Counted from the stretch's first letter, positions 9,821 to 21,104 are shown. The stretch is DNA of 64,000 nucleotides from Scalesia atractyloides (GCA_947069175.1 CAMTDV010000002.1:12640988-12704987), one strand, 5' to 3'. The notes: generated by a model not told the origin, from the letters alone. Translations and numbers: made by a program.

Positions 9821-10440
9821 TCAACTTATATGAAATTCATTCATTAAGCCCATCAGTTCCTCGTGGGAGACGAGTTGAGCAACGCGTGCCTCAAAACCAA
9901 TCCATTATTGTTCATGTGTGTGTTATTGAGTTAATATTGTTTGTAGTTATGTCTTTCATATTATCATGTTTATGCAATTCATTCATTAGGCCCATCAGTT
10001 CCTCGTGAGAGACGAGTTGAACAACGCGTGCCTCTAAACGATCCATTATTGTTCATGTGTGTATTGTTTAATATTAAATTGAATTATGAATAAGTTTACA
10101 TCTATTTTTACTCATGTGTGGTTGTGCACTTTATTTCATAATCAATTAAATAAACTTGTTCAAATATTTTTCATAGGATTCACTCGCCAACTTTTTGTTG
10201 ATCCAAAAACCCTTTTACACATGATACAAGTGAACAGGATGAAGCAAGGAAAACATAGGAAATGCCTTAGAAGAAAACAAAGAAGCTTAGATTGATGTTT
10301 AGGTCATTGTTGTAATTATGATTGTAAATTTCCATTAAATTGTATTAATGAATATGAAACGTTAAAATAAATGTCATGAGCTTTGATGTTAACCCAATCA
10401 TGCCCCGATCACCTTTTCCGCTGCGGGTCGGTGTGTGACA
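9821..10440 (+). repeat. Truncated 5' LTR of element B (last 620 bp)
   Basis: Aligns over its full 620 bp with 16350-16969, the end of B's 3' LTR, with only a handful of differences by eye. The junction with the gag of A shares a few bases (TCAACTTATATG). All tRNA-like modules, the palindrome and the TATA box of this LTR copy are missing, so this copy of B has no LTR promoter of its own. Confidence 0.93.
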
Positions 10441-10443
10441 GAT

Positions 10444-10456
10444 TGGTATCAGAGCC
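10444..10456 (+). other. Primer binding site of element B
   Basis: TGGTATCAGAGCC, three bases after the LTR end, identical to the primer sites of A and C. Confidence 0.93.
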
Positions 10457-11220
10457 ATGACTATAGAGATATAGGATAGGTTATTAGACCCTTAGAGCCT
10501 ATACGATAGTCTGCCTAAATTTTAATTGATTAGGTGGTTACATACAAACTTGTGATATTTAATTGTTTCATATTTGTTTATACTTACAGTCAAACATACA
10601 TACTTATATACATATTCATTATACATATATCAATGTTCATATATTCAATTCATTTTCATACTCTCATTATTCAAAGATTTTGTTGCAATTTTCAAATCTC
10701 ATCAAAGTAAGTTCTGCGACGGGCATGTAGTAACTGGAAGGGTACAAATACCGGTAGTCGAAACGTCCTGTCTAGGTTGGCATTCGTATAAATCCAATAT
10801 AACGGACCAGTTTGCCTACCTGGGGACTAACGATGAGAGTACGAAGGACCTATTAGGCCAAAGCATGCCACACCAAACGTCGTTCGAACTAACCCACTTT
10901 GAGGTGTCACCGTGTCTACACCTGGACACATTCCGAATATCACACGTTGTATACATATTTCTCGATTTTCTCCGGGTTTTAGTGTACGCAACCAGGCAAA
11001 CCCATGCGAACCATATGAAAAACCCGGTATTCATGGGGGCTCACATGATTACGAAGGTGAAGTATGGCGGCATGTAGGGCCTAATGGAGAGCAAAGCCCA
11101 AGACATCCTATGGATGTAGTAGATTTATTTTTCTGTAATTATTTTATGAATGTTCATTCCTAATGCGACCCATGATCCCAAAAGCATCCAACTCATACTC
11201 TTGACATGTATTCCTTGTAG

Positions 11221-12606
11221 ATGTCTTCTAACCTCACCCGTAGGAAGATGAGAGCAGGAAAAGCCCGCGAGCGCATGGCTGCCCTAATCGCTCAACAAAT
11301 GGCTGCCGTAATACCCAACATTATAATCCAAGTACAACAAGCACTTACCGCAAATCCTGTCAATCAAGAAAACCAAAACATTATCAACTCTCCCCCAAAT
11401 ACCACTAAATGCACCTACAAGCATTTCAAATCATGCGACCCTCCGAAATACAAAGGGACTGAAGGCGTCACCGCTCTCCTCCGTTGGTTTGAAGAAATGG
11501 AGAACACTTTTCTAAATTGCGATTGCCCCGATGATCGCAAAGTGCACTATGCTACTGGTCATTTATATGGAATAGCACTTACTTGGTGGAATACAGAAAA
11601 GGCCAAACGAGGTGTTGAAGACGTCATGACTTTAACTTGGAATGAATTGAAGGAAATCATGACCAGACGATTTTGCCCAAGGAGCGAAATCAAGAAATTA
11701 GAAGATGAATTTTATTCGTTGAAGCAAAAGGAAGGAGACCACACCACATACAACAAAAGATTCCTCGAGTTACATCAAATGGTTCCCAACATGTTCACTC
11801 CCCTCTACCGTTTGATCGAGCACTACATTCGTGGTCTTCCGTCAAAGATTCAAGACTCTGTAATAAGTACCACGCCTGCAACTTTGGAAGCAGCAATGGA
11901 GCTAGCAACAGCGCTCACCGAGAACCGAATCCGGAACAAAGACTTCAAGGAGGAGAAGAAGAAGGATAAAGAATCGACTGAAACCTCCGACTACACCCAA
12001 ACCGAATCCCCTTCTCAACCCAATTCTAAGAGAAAAAGAGACGGGCAACTTTTCGCTGCTATCCAATGAAATCAACCAATTTCACACGCCATACCCATCC
12101 AAGCTATCCCAATCACTCAAGTGGCACCCAACTCAACTTACCCAAATAAGAAACCATATCTTGGACCTCACCCTCGATGCAACAACTGTTTTTATCACCA
12201 TCCCCTTACCTTACCTTGTCGACTATGTGCAACTTGTGGACGCTATGGTCATTTGAGCAAGGTTTGCCGCACCTTTCAAAACCAAATCTCTCCCCCTACT
12301 CAAACCATGAACCAAACCTATCAACAACCCCAATACCCCATGTTCCCATATGTTCGAGCTTGTTTCAATTGTGGCGACCCTACCCACTTTAGAAACACGT
12401 GCCCTCGATTGGTTAACATCATAAACGCTCAAGCCCAATCAAACCCAGTTAACCAAGTAAACCAAGAAAACCCAACCGCTAGGCCACCAGCAAGAGGAAG
12501 AGTCTTCAACATCAACGCCAATCCTGTCGGAGATAATGACGACCCAAACGAAGATACCCAACTAGTCCTCTTCACCGAAGATCCAGATTCAACTCCAATC
12601 GTTTAG
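11221..12606 (+). pseudogene. Gag of element B with one in-frame stop
   Basis: One 461-codon frame runs from ATG 11221 to TAG 12604-12606 and is interrupted only by TGA at 12067-12069, where element C reads CGC, so a C-to-T change created the stop. The capsid part is like that of A (K-H-F-K-S-C-D-P-P-K; A-L-T-W-W-N-T; R-F-C-P-R-S-E-I). Two CX2CX4HX4C zinc knuckles follow, CATCGRYGHLSKVC and CFNCGDPTHFRNTC, which bind RNA in the nucleocapsid. A proline/asparagine-rich linker separates them. With a single substitution, this gag decayed recently. Confidence 0.92.
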
Positions 12607-12639
12607 TTTTATGTTTTCTTTATGTTTTAGAATCACATA

Positions 12640-14060
12640 GAACCAATCATAACTGAAGGATAAAGCCAATGAAACTTTGACAAGAATATGGTGGATACGC
12701 CGCTGGTATTTCCTATATATAAGTATTCTTGTCAAAGGATCAGAAGCATTATCTGGCGGTTATGAGAGGTTCCATGTGTAGACTGTTTGAGTAATTATTG
12801 TTTATTATTTCAGTACATGCAATTTCATAGGTCGCCGCACCCCATTACATTATGAGCGTTGAGCATGTTCCCCATTTCATTATGAGGTTGAACCTGGCGT
12901 GCCCACATACGATCGGCTCCGTTTGATTGAGCCTTGATCGCACAGACATTTTCATTTTCAGTACATGCAATACGATCGGCTCCGTTTGATTGAGCCTTGA
13001 TCGCACAGACATTTTCATTATCAGTATTTTGTGTTGTTGTGTTTGTAGTAGAGTCACATAGAACTGATCATAACTTGCGGATAAAGTCAATGAAAATTTG
13101 ACAAGAATATGGTGGATACGCCGCTGGTACTTCCTATATATAAGTATTCTTGTCAAATGATCGGAGGCATTATCAGGCGGTTATAAGAGGTTCCATGTAT
13201 AGGCTGTTTGTGTGATTGTTGTTTAGATTAAGTTTATTATTTTCAGTACATGCAATACGATCGGCTCCGCTTGATTGAGCCTTGATCGCACAGACATTTT
13301 CATTTTCAGTACATGCAATACGATCGGCTCCGTTTGATTGAGCCTTGATCGCACAGACATTTTTTCATTTTCAGTATTTTGTGTTTGTTGTATTGGTTGT
13401 AGAGTCACATAGGACTAATCATAATTCACTGATAAAACCAATGAAAATTTGACGAGAATATGGTGGATACGCCGCTGGTACTTCCTATATATAAGTATTC
13501 TTGTCAAAGGATCAGAGGCATTGTCAGACGGTTATGAGAAGTTCTATGTAGGATTTAGTAGTTTCTTGGTAACTAATCATAATTTGCGGATAAAACCAAC
13601 GAAAATTTGACAAGAATATGGTGGATACGCCGCTGGTACTTCCTATATATAAGTATTCTTGCCAAAGGATCAGAGGCATTATCAGGCGGTTATGAGAAGT
13701 TCCATGTAGGATTTAGTATTGTCTTGATTGAAATTTGTGTTACATTTATATCATATCGCTATTTAAAGAAATTGGATTGTGATCCATTTCTACATAAACT
13801 AACCTCTCCATCATAACAAACGAGAGAGGAACTGTCACCATTCAAACATATATGCTATCAGAATGTGGATTCAAATATTAGCTGTTGTGTTTATTATGTT
13901 CTATAGTCATAGAACCAATCATAACTTACTGATAAAACCAATGAAAATTTGACAAGGATATGGTGGATACGCCGCTGGTACTTCCTATATATAAGTATTC
14001 TTGTCAAAGGATCAGAGGTATTGTTAGATGGTTATGAGAAGTTCCATGTAGGTTGTAGTA
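12640..14060 (+). repeat. Five stem-loop repeat units in place of pol (element B)
   Basis: Each unit contains a 59-nt stem-loop with 12-bp arms TTGACAAGAATA/TATTCTTGTCAA and a 35-nt loop that can pair further (GGA-TAC ... GTA-CTTCC). Positions: 12677-12735, 13098-13156, 13449-13507, 13607-13665 and 13949-14007. A conserved tail 'ggcggttatgagaagttcca' follows. Some units also hold 'cctctc ... gagagg', a second hairpin. Arm changes are mostly wobble-compatible (GACGAG, AAGGATA). Short ORFs here just reflect the repeat. Confidence 0.9.
12905..13382 (+). repeat. Four copies of a 62-bp GATCGGCTC/GAGCC hairpin repeat
   Basis: The unit 'acatgcaatacgatcggctc' plus 'gtttgattgagccttgatcg' occurs in tandem pairs at about 12908-13025 and 13250-13380. 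GATC-GGCTC pairs with GAGCC-(TT)-GATC. The same sequence is present once in the LTRs of element A (7718-7752, 22056-22090), so LTR-derived sequence has been copied between the stem-loop units of B. Confidence 0.8.
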
Positions 14061-14317
14061 TTAGAAGTTTTGCCTTAGGATATAACCATATCCTTCCAAA
14101 CATATCCAAACTCTTATGCATGATACCATATTTAGCGAATCAATTCTGCTTATCAATACTTTTACAGTAGGCAACAAAAAGCGATTCCTGTAATAGGGTA
14201 CTTAACCCTTACAAGGGACGTTACCGCCTCAAACAAAAATTTAAACTCTTACTTTTCTTCTAAGTATGTAACTGTTAAACTAAACACCTTCATTCTTTTA
14301 GTCAAATATATCACTAT

Positions 14318-14356
14318 TTAAATTTCGGGACGAAATTTCTAAAAAGCAGGGGATAC
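14318..14356 (+). other. Inverted repeat and polypurine tract of element B
   Basis: AAATTTCGGGACGAAATTT, an 8-bp inverted repeat around GGA, then 'ctaaaaagcaggggatac' directly before the 3' LTR. The same arrangement occurs at 19960-19995 (A) and 43035-43072 (C). It is a known hallmark upstream of the 3' LTR in plant chromoviruses. Confidence 0.88.
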
Positions 14357-14540
14357 TGTAACATCCGTCAAAAATGGATTACCAAACCCGCTCCGTTTAT
14401 TAACCGAACAATCAGTTAAAAATTTCGTTGCGAATTTAATGCCCAAAATAATTTTAAACGATACATAATTAATTATTATATTGGAATATATAAATTGTTT
14501 TTGAAAAACTTTTAAAAATAAGAAAATAAAAATAATATGT

Positions 14541-14614
14541 TTCTGCCGGGTTTCGAACCAGGGTCAGTCAGCCGGTCAGACTTATCGCACACACACTCAA
14601 CCACTGCGCCACTT
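14541..14614 (-). repeat. tRNA-like module, reverse strand (element B 3' LTR)
   Basis: Minus-strand reading gives AAGTGGCGCAGTGGTTGAG (D-arm/A-box-like) and GGTTCGAAACCC (B box). Position relative to the LTR start is the same as in A and C. Confidence 0.72.
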
Positions 14615-15313
14615 GTATCTCTTGTTAAATATTGAAGACAATAAATTCATAACATGTTTTCCGAATTCGAAATCGGCGCGCCCAAATGCAGTCGTCGGAA
14701 ATCCCGGCGATCTCGCCAAGAATTTACGACTTCTTCAGTTATAACGTAAACATTTAAACCTACATCGGTTATAACCGACGCCTGAGTCCGCGACACAAGT
14801 TATAACCGCCGGAGGATTTCTAACCGACGAATCAAGTCGGAAATAGGACCAAATTCATCGACGACTTGCCCTATAAATACCTCCTCGAACCTCTGCAAGC
14901 TTTTTCGCTCAAAACCGCACCTTTACCCGACGTAATTCCTTTCGCCGGAAAATTTCTGTACCTCACCGGAAAACCGAACCCTTCACTTCTGAGCTTTACT
15001 GAACCCCCTGAGCTTATACCGAAGTCACCCACATCTTTTTCAAGCTTTCTGAAGACTCGCTGCTGCAAGACACACGACGCCGGAACCTGTTGCTGTCGCC
15101 GGAGTTCTGCCGGAGAAACAGAGGAGTCCAGTCGGTATACCTTACGCCTAATTTCTCTTTCTTTTTATTTATATCTCACCTGTAATTAACTGAAAAACGC
15201 TAACGAACATGATTAAAGACTTCGAACCAGTCAGTCATCGTTTCTGGTTAAAATCAACGAAGAAGACGAAGTTTCTGTAGTGTTTAAGTATAATTAAAAT
15301 CAAGTTATAACTC

Positions 15314-15903
15314 GGGTTAGACACACAGTCCAGCGGTGGACTGTGTGCACAATAAACACGTAAACGTCTCGAGTTCGAATCTTGTCCCACGCACGCTGCC
15401 TTAATAAAAATGTCTTTTTTTTTTGTTAACCGAACCGGAGTCACCACTGTTACATGTTAAGTTTATTAATAACCGGAATAATAACCAAGTTAGACACACA
15501 GTCCAGTGGTAGACTGTGTGTATGTTTAATCACAGGACACGAGTTCGAGTCCGGGCTACCGCACCGGCCCGGATAATTATTAAACTTTTTATTTAAGACA
15601 GAAATGGAAATGTTCAGTTTGTATATAAGTATAATAAAAATCGGTTTATATAACAAGTTAAACACACAGTCCAGTGGTGGACTGTGTGTTAACCTAAACC
15701 ACAGGTCCCGGGTTCGAGACCTGTGGAGAGCACCGGTCCGATTCAGTAAAATCTTTTTTAGAAATAAATTGATTTTCGGATTAATCTAATTAATATAAAA
15801 ATATAATTAAAAACAGAAATATTTCGGGTTAGACACGTAGGTCAGTTGGTAGAGCTGCGTGCACGCGTACGGGAGGTCTCGGGTTCGAGCCTCACTCAGC
15901 GCA
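15314..15903 (+). repeat. Array of four forward tRNA-like modules (element B 3' LTR)
   Basis: Starts at about 15314, 15488, 15656 and 15827 (spacings 174, 168 and 171). Modules 1-3 each have a CACACAGTCCA/TGGACTGTGTG-type stem followed by GAGTTCGAAT, GAGTTCGAGTCC and GGTTCGAGACC. Module 3 also has a CCACAGGTC/GACCTGTGG pair around the B box. Module 4 has an A-box-like region (TAGGTCAGTTGG) and GGTTCGAGCC. The array lies downstream of the TATA box and would be in the transcript. Confidence 0.78.
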
Positions 15904-16969
15904 CACTTACACGCATACGAACCGGTCAAACAGTCAACGGTCAAAAAAGTCAATTTTTTTTATTATTTTTATTTATTTATTTTAATTAAAAATCAATTAA
16001 AAATACTTAAAAATAACATTTTTAAGGTTAGAAAATAGCCTTAAACTCACAAAAATACACCCAACAATCCTACTAAAATGGATTAATAAAATTCGTTTAC
16101 TTACCTAACCATAATGCTATTTATCTAGGTTAATTTCACTCGTGGTTAAAACCACTTCGCGTGCATTCAACATCATCAACCGAACGCACCCACTGTGAGT
16201 GAATCTTACAACTTCCCCTTTTTAATTACACGTTTTGGGGTGTGTCATGTGTCACAAAATAATTAACACGTTTATTTAAAGTTGTGCCATACCATATCGT
16301 GATCTAAACTTAGATTGTTTATATTGTTGTGATTATGTATTTCATTTTGTCAACTTATATGAAATTCATTCATTAAGCCCATCAGTTCCTCGTGGGAGAC
16401 GAGTTGAGCAACGCGTGCCTCAAAACCAATCCATTATTGTTCATGTGTGTGTTATTGAGTTAATATTGTTTGTAGTTATGTCTTTCATATTATCATGTTT
16501 ATGCAATTCATTCATTAGGCCCATCAGTTCCTCGTGAGAGACGAGTTGAGCAACGCGTGCCTCTAAACGATCCATTATTGTTCATGTGTGTATTGTTTAA
16601 TATTAAATTGAATTATGAATAAGTTTACATCTATTTTTACTCATGTGTGGTTGTGCACTTTATTTCATAATCAATTAAATAAACTTGTTCAAATGTTTTC
16701 CATAGGATTCACTCGCCAACTTTTTGTTGATCCAAAAACCCTTTTACACATGATACAGGTGAACAGGATGAAGCAAGGAAAACATAGGAAATGCCTTAGA
16801 AGAAAACAAAGAAGCTTAGATTGATGTTTAGGTCATTGATGTAATTATGATTGTAAATTTCCATTAAATTGTATTAATGAATATGAAACGTTAAAATAAA
16901 TGTCATGAGCTTTGATGTTAACCCAATCATGCCCCGATCACCTTTTCCGCTGCGGGTCGGGGTGTGACA

Positions 16970-19900
16970 TTCCTTTTGCAGACGGTCAAACCCTATGAAT
17001 CTTTGGAGAAACCCCTTTGAAATGACTCAAATTGATGTCCTGCCTTCAAGCCCGAAAGTATCTCCGCAAGAATTATGTCGCATTCCTAACTCACATCGTC
17101 AAGAAGGGAAACAAGGAGAAGAAACTAGAAGATATACCTGTAGTGAAAGAATCCCCACAAGTCTTTCCCGACGACATCTCAGGACTTCCTCCCATGAGGG
17201 AAGTCGAATTCCGCATTGATCTTATACCTGGCGCTACACCAGTCGCAAAATCTCCTTACAGGTTAGCCCCATCAGAAATGCAAGAGCTGGCCAGTCAACT
17301 GCAAGAGCTGACTGACAAAGGATTCATACGTCCTAGCTCATCGCCATGGGGTGCACCTGTTCTGTTTGTGAAGAAGAAAGATGGAACGTTTCGCATGTGT
17401 ATCGACTACAGAGAACTCAACAAGTTAAGGTTAAGAACCGCTACCCATTACCTCGCATCGATGACCTTCTAGACCAACTTCAAGGCGCCACCTGTTTTTC
17501 AAAAATCGACCTTCGTTCTGGATATCATCAACTCAGAGTACATGAAGAAGACGTCCCAAAGACCGCTTTCCGAACTCGTTATGGTCATTACGAATTCATG
17601 CTCATGCCATTTGGATTAACCAACGCCCCAGCTGTATCCATGGATCTAATGAATAGGGTATGCAAACCCTATCTCGACCGCTTTGTCATAGTCTTCATCG
17701 ACGACATCCTCATCTACTCAAAGTCTAAATCTGATCATGAACGACACCTTCGACTCATCCTTACACTCTTAAGAATGAAAAGCTCTACGCCAAATTCTCC
17801 AAATGCGAATTCTGGTTAAAAGAGGTACAATTCCTTGGACATGTCTTCAATGACAAGGGAATACATGTCGACCCCACAAAGATCAAAGCAGTACAGGAAT
17901 GGCAAGCGCCACGTACCCCTACCGAAGTAAGATCATTTCTTGGTTTGGCTGGTTACTATCGCCGTTTCATTTCAAATTTCTCCCGTATTGCTGTACCACT
18001 CACGGCTTTGACTCATAAAGGGAAACCCTTCATATGGGGACCTAAACAAGAAGAAGCCTTCCAAACCCTTAAGCAAAAGCTTTGTGACGCACCTATCCTC
18101 ACACTCCCCGAAGGTTGCGATGACTTTGTAGTATATTGCGACGCATCCGGGCAAGGACTAGGCTGTGTACTAATGCAAAGAGGAAAAATGATAGCCTACG
18201 CTTCTAGACAACTCAAAGTTCATGAGAAGAACTACACTACCCATGACCTGGAACTTGGAGCCGTTGTGTTCGCTCTCAAGATATGGAGACATTACCTCTA
18301 CGGTACCAAGTGTGAAATATACGCTGACCACAAGAGTCTCCAACATATCTTCAATCAAAAGGAGTTGAATATGAGGCAACGAAGATGGGTCGAACTTCTT
18401 AACGACTACGACTGTGAAATTCTGTATCATCCTGGCAAGGCAAACGTGGTGGCCGATGCACTCAGTCGAAAAGGTTATGCGAACTCCATTCGTCTTCTAT
18501 GTTCGCAAATCATAACCGACATCAAAGATCAAATCCAAGAAGCTCAACATGTTTCTGTAACAGAAAACGACGTACGCAATGAGCTGTCTTGTGGAGCAGA
18601 ACTTAGAATTGAAACCAAATCCGACGGTATTCTGTACTATCTAGATCGCATATGGATTCCCGATCACAATAACCTTCGTGATTTCCTTATGAATGAGGCA
18701 CACAAAACACGGTACTCTGTACACCCAGGAGCCGACAAGATGTATCAAGACCTTCGATACACCTACTGGTGGCCTGGCATGAAAAAGGATATTGCTGTTT
18801 TTGTTTCCAAGTGCCTTACCTGTTCTAAAGTAAAAGCTGAACATCAAAGACCTTCAGGACTTCTAACCCAACCTGAAATACCTGTATGGAAGTGGGAAAA
18901 CATAACCATGGACTTCATTACCGGGTTACCTCGCACCTCCAGTGGGTTTGACACCATATGGGTAATCATTGATCGTCTCACAAAATCAGCTCACTTCATT
19001 CCAATTCGCGAGGACTTCAAGAACGAGAAGTTAGCTCGTATCTACATCAGCGAGATCGTAAGCCGTCATGGTGTACCTTTAAGCATCATTTCAGACCGTG
19101 ATGGTCGTTTCACTTCGCGAACATGGCAAGCCGTACAAGCCGCTTTGGGTACACGATTAGACCTCAGTACCGCTTTTCATCCTCAAACTGATGGACAATC
19201 TGAACGCACCATCCAAACTCTTGAAGACATGTTTCGAGCATGTGTCATAGACTTCAAGGGGAATTGGGACGCTCATCTACCATTAGTTGAATTTTCATAC
19301 AACAATAGCTATCATTCAAGTATCGGCATGGCACCTTTCGAAGCTTTATATGGTCGTAAGTGCCGATCACCAATATGTTGGCACGAAATTGGAGAAGCAC
19401 AAATCACTGGTCCAGAATTAATTCAAGAAACAACAGACAAGATCCATCAAATTCGAAACAATCTTCTAGCGGCACAAAGTCGTCAAAAGAGTTATGCAGA
19501 CAAACGACGAAAGCCCTTGGAGTTTAACATTGGTGACCAAGTTCTTTTAAAAGTATCACCGTGGAAGGGAGTGGTTCGTTTTGGCCAGAAGGGCAAGCTA
19601 GCACCACGCTACGTAGGACCTTTCAAGATACTCGAAAGAGTAGGACCGGTAGCATACAAGCTTGACCTACCAGAAGAGCTCAACAGAATTCATCCCACAT
19701 TCCACGTATCAAACTTGAAGAAGTGCCTCGCCGATGAAAACCTCCATATTCCTCTAGAAGACATTCAAGTCAATGAATCTATGCATTTCATTGAAAGACC
19801 AGTAGAAATTATGGACTTCGGAGAGAAACGTTTAAGACGAAGTCGTATTCCAATTGTCAGGGTACGCTGGGAGTCGAAACGAGGACCTGAGTTTACTTGG

Positions 19901-19970
19901 GAACGTGAAGACTCAATGCGCGAAATACCCACATCTTTTTCCTGTTACCACTACTACTTAAATTTCGGGA
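16970..19970 (+). pseudogene. Pol of element A: protease tail, RT, RNase H, integrase, chromodomain
   Basis: Domains in order: protease/RT linker (16970-17200); RT with FRMCIDYRELN (about 17392-17424) and the V-F-I-D-D-I-L active-site motif (about 17691-17711); RNase H from about 18120 (V-V-Y-C-D-A-S-G) to 18470 (D-A-L-S-R-K); integrase HHCC zinc region (about 18700-18830) and catalytic triad D ... D-35-E (about 18910, 19092, 19203); a C-terminal chromodomain-like stretch (about 19840-19925, V-R-W-E-S-K-R-G-P-E-F-T-W-E). Frameshifts lie near 17030, 17430 and 17775. The last frame is open from 17820 onward and reads through the polypurine tract into the 3' LTR, stopping at 20092. Not functional. 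Confidence 0.95.
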
Positions 19971-19995
19971 CGAAATTTCTAAAAGTAGGGGATAC
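19960..19995 (+). other. Inverted repeat and polypurine tract of element A
   Basis: AAATTTCG-GGA-CGAAATTT (19960-19978) followed by AAAAGTAGGGGATAC directly before TGTAACA. It serves as the plus-strand primer region. Confidence 0.9.
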
Positions 19996-20180
19996 TGTAA
20001 CATCCGTCGAAAAACGGGTTCCCAAACCCGCTTCGTTTATTAATCAAATAATCAGTTATAAAATTTCGTTGCGTATTTATGATCAATATTAATTTTAAAC
20101 AATACATAATTAATAAACATTTTTGAATTTAAAAACTATAATTATTAAAAAGTAAAAATAAATTAAATAAAAAAGAAAAG

Positions 20181-20252
20181 AGGCTGCCGGGTTTCGAACC
20201 CGGGTCAGCCGGAAGAAACAAGTAACACCCAACCACTCCACCACTTGACTCA
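20181..20252 (-). repeat. tRNA-like module, reverse strand (element A 3' LTR)
   Basis: The minus strand carries a textbook T arm: stem CCGGG/CCCGG with the seven-base loop TTCGAAA. Its D-arm-like segment is AAGTGGTGGAGTGGTTGG. Acceptor-stem halves do not pair. Confidence 0.78.
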
Positions 20253-21104
20253 TTTGTGATATCTGTTAAAACAAATAACATTTATAATAAAACTCGAAAT
20301 CGAATTCAGTCATCAGCGCGCCCAATCCGCAGTCGCCGGAATTACCGACGATTTCGCCAATTATCGACGGTTTCTTTTGACTGAACGCGTGTATTAACCT
20401 CGACATCGGTTATAACCGATGTCTAATCCCGCGATCCCAGTCATAACCGCCGGAGAAAACCTTAACCATGAATCAAGACCAAATTCGGACTCAATTCATC
20501 CTGATTCTTCCCTATAAATACACACCCAAGTCTCTGGTAATCTTTTCGCTCAAAATCGCACAATTTCTCGAAGCAATTACACTCGCCGGAGATATTCTGT
20601 ATTGCCGGACATTCGCCGGAAAACCGAGACTTACATCAAATCGGTAATTTTCTCAACTCTTTCGTTTTCAATCCATTGTTAGACTTATACTAACTTCAAT
20701 CCTTCAACCAGAATCGATCCCAGACGACGTTGCCGGATAATCTGCACTCGCCGGAAAATCTCTGGAAATTTCCAAAATCACGTTGTGAATCGGTACAAAC
20801 ATCTAAACCCTCTGATATCCTTGTTTAGTAACTCAATTTCACAACTCATCGATCAAAACTGTTAATTGATTCAATCAGGCGGAATTCACAAATCAGAGCC
20901 GACGACCATTGCCGGAATTCTGAGGAAAGCGTTCTGTTCGGTACATTCGATTCCGTAACTCTATTTATTCATTACATTTCAATCACTTATATGATCAACG
21001 AACGATTTAAACCAGAACAGTTGGATATCGTTTGTCTGTGTCTTGAACGAAGAAGACGAAGTCAAACGTTGTGTATAAGTGTAATTAAAACAAGATATTA
21101 AACC

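Larger units (their letters stand above)
9821..16969 (+). mobile_element. Element B: gag-only (pol-less) LTR retrotransposon nested in element A
   Basis: Parts: truncated 5' LTR 9821-10440, primer site 10444-10456, leader, gag 11221-12606, five stem-loop repeat units 12640-14060, polypurine tract, complete 3' LTR 14357-16969. No protease, RT, RNase H or integrase is present between gag and the 3' LTR, so it must depend on another element, presumably an A-like relative, for movement. The left end lacks about 2 kb of LTR and adjoins the gag of A directly. The right end adjoins the protease/RT linker of A. Confidence 0.92.
14357..16969 (+). repeat. 3' LTR of element B (2613 bp)
   Basis: Starts TGTAACATCC and ends GGTGTGACA. 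It contains a reverse tRNA-like module (14541-14614), an imperfect version of the U3 palindrome near 14761, a TATA box (14872-14879), four forward tRNA-like modules (15314-15903), a GTCAA cluster (15917-15952), two copies of 'gcccatcagttcctcgtg' with nearby hairpins (16377, 16519), and the common terminal block. The sequence that follows, TTCCT (16970-16974), is the expected target-duplication copy. Its left partner was deleted. Confidence 0.95.

Noticed and set aside
12677..12735. Hammerhead or other known self-cleaving ribozyme in the stem-loop
   Set aside because: No CUGAUGA/GAAA hammerhead core, and no other ribozyme consensus that I can recognise by eye.
13607..13816. Repeated small protein encoded by the stem-loop units
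   Set aside because: The shared peptide follows from the repeated DNA. Frames end at different points and the strongest conservation is in the stem arms.
12640..14060. CRISPR-like array
   Set aside because: Repeats are long, unevenly spaced and palindromic, located inside a plant retrotransposon. No cas genes.
16615..16824. Small conserved LTR protein (about 70-85 codons, also at 10086, 38493, 45156)
   Set aside because: The ORF recurs only because the LTR recurs. It is shortened or altered between copies, has no coding-type substitution pattern visible, and overlaps the hairpin-rich LTR end.
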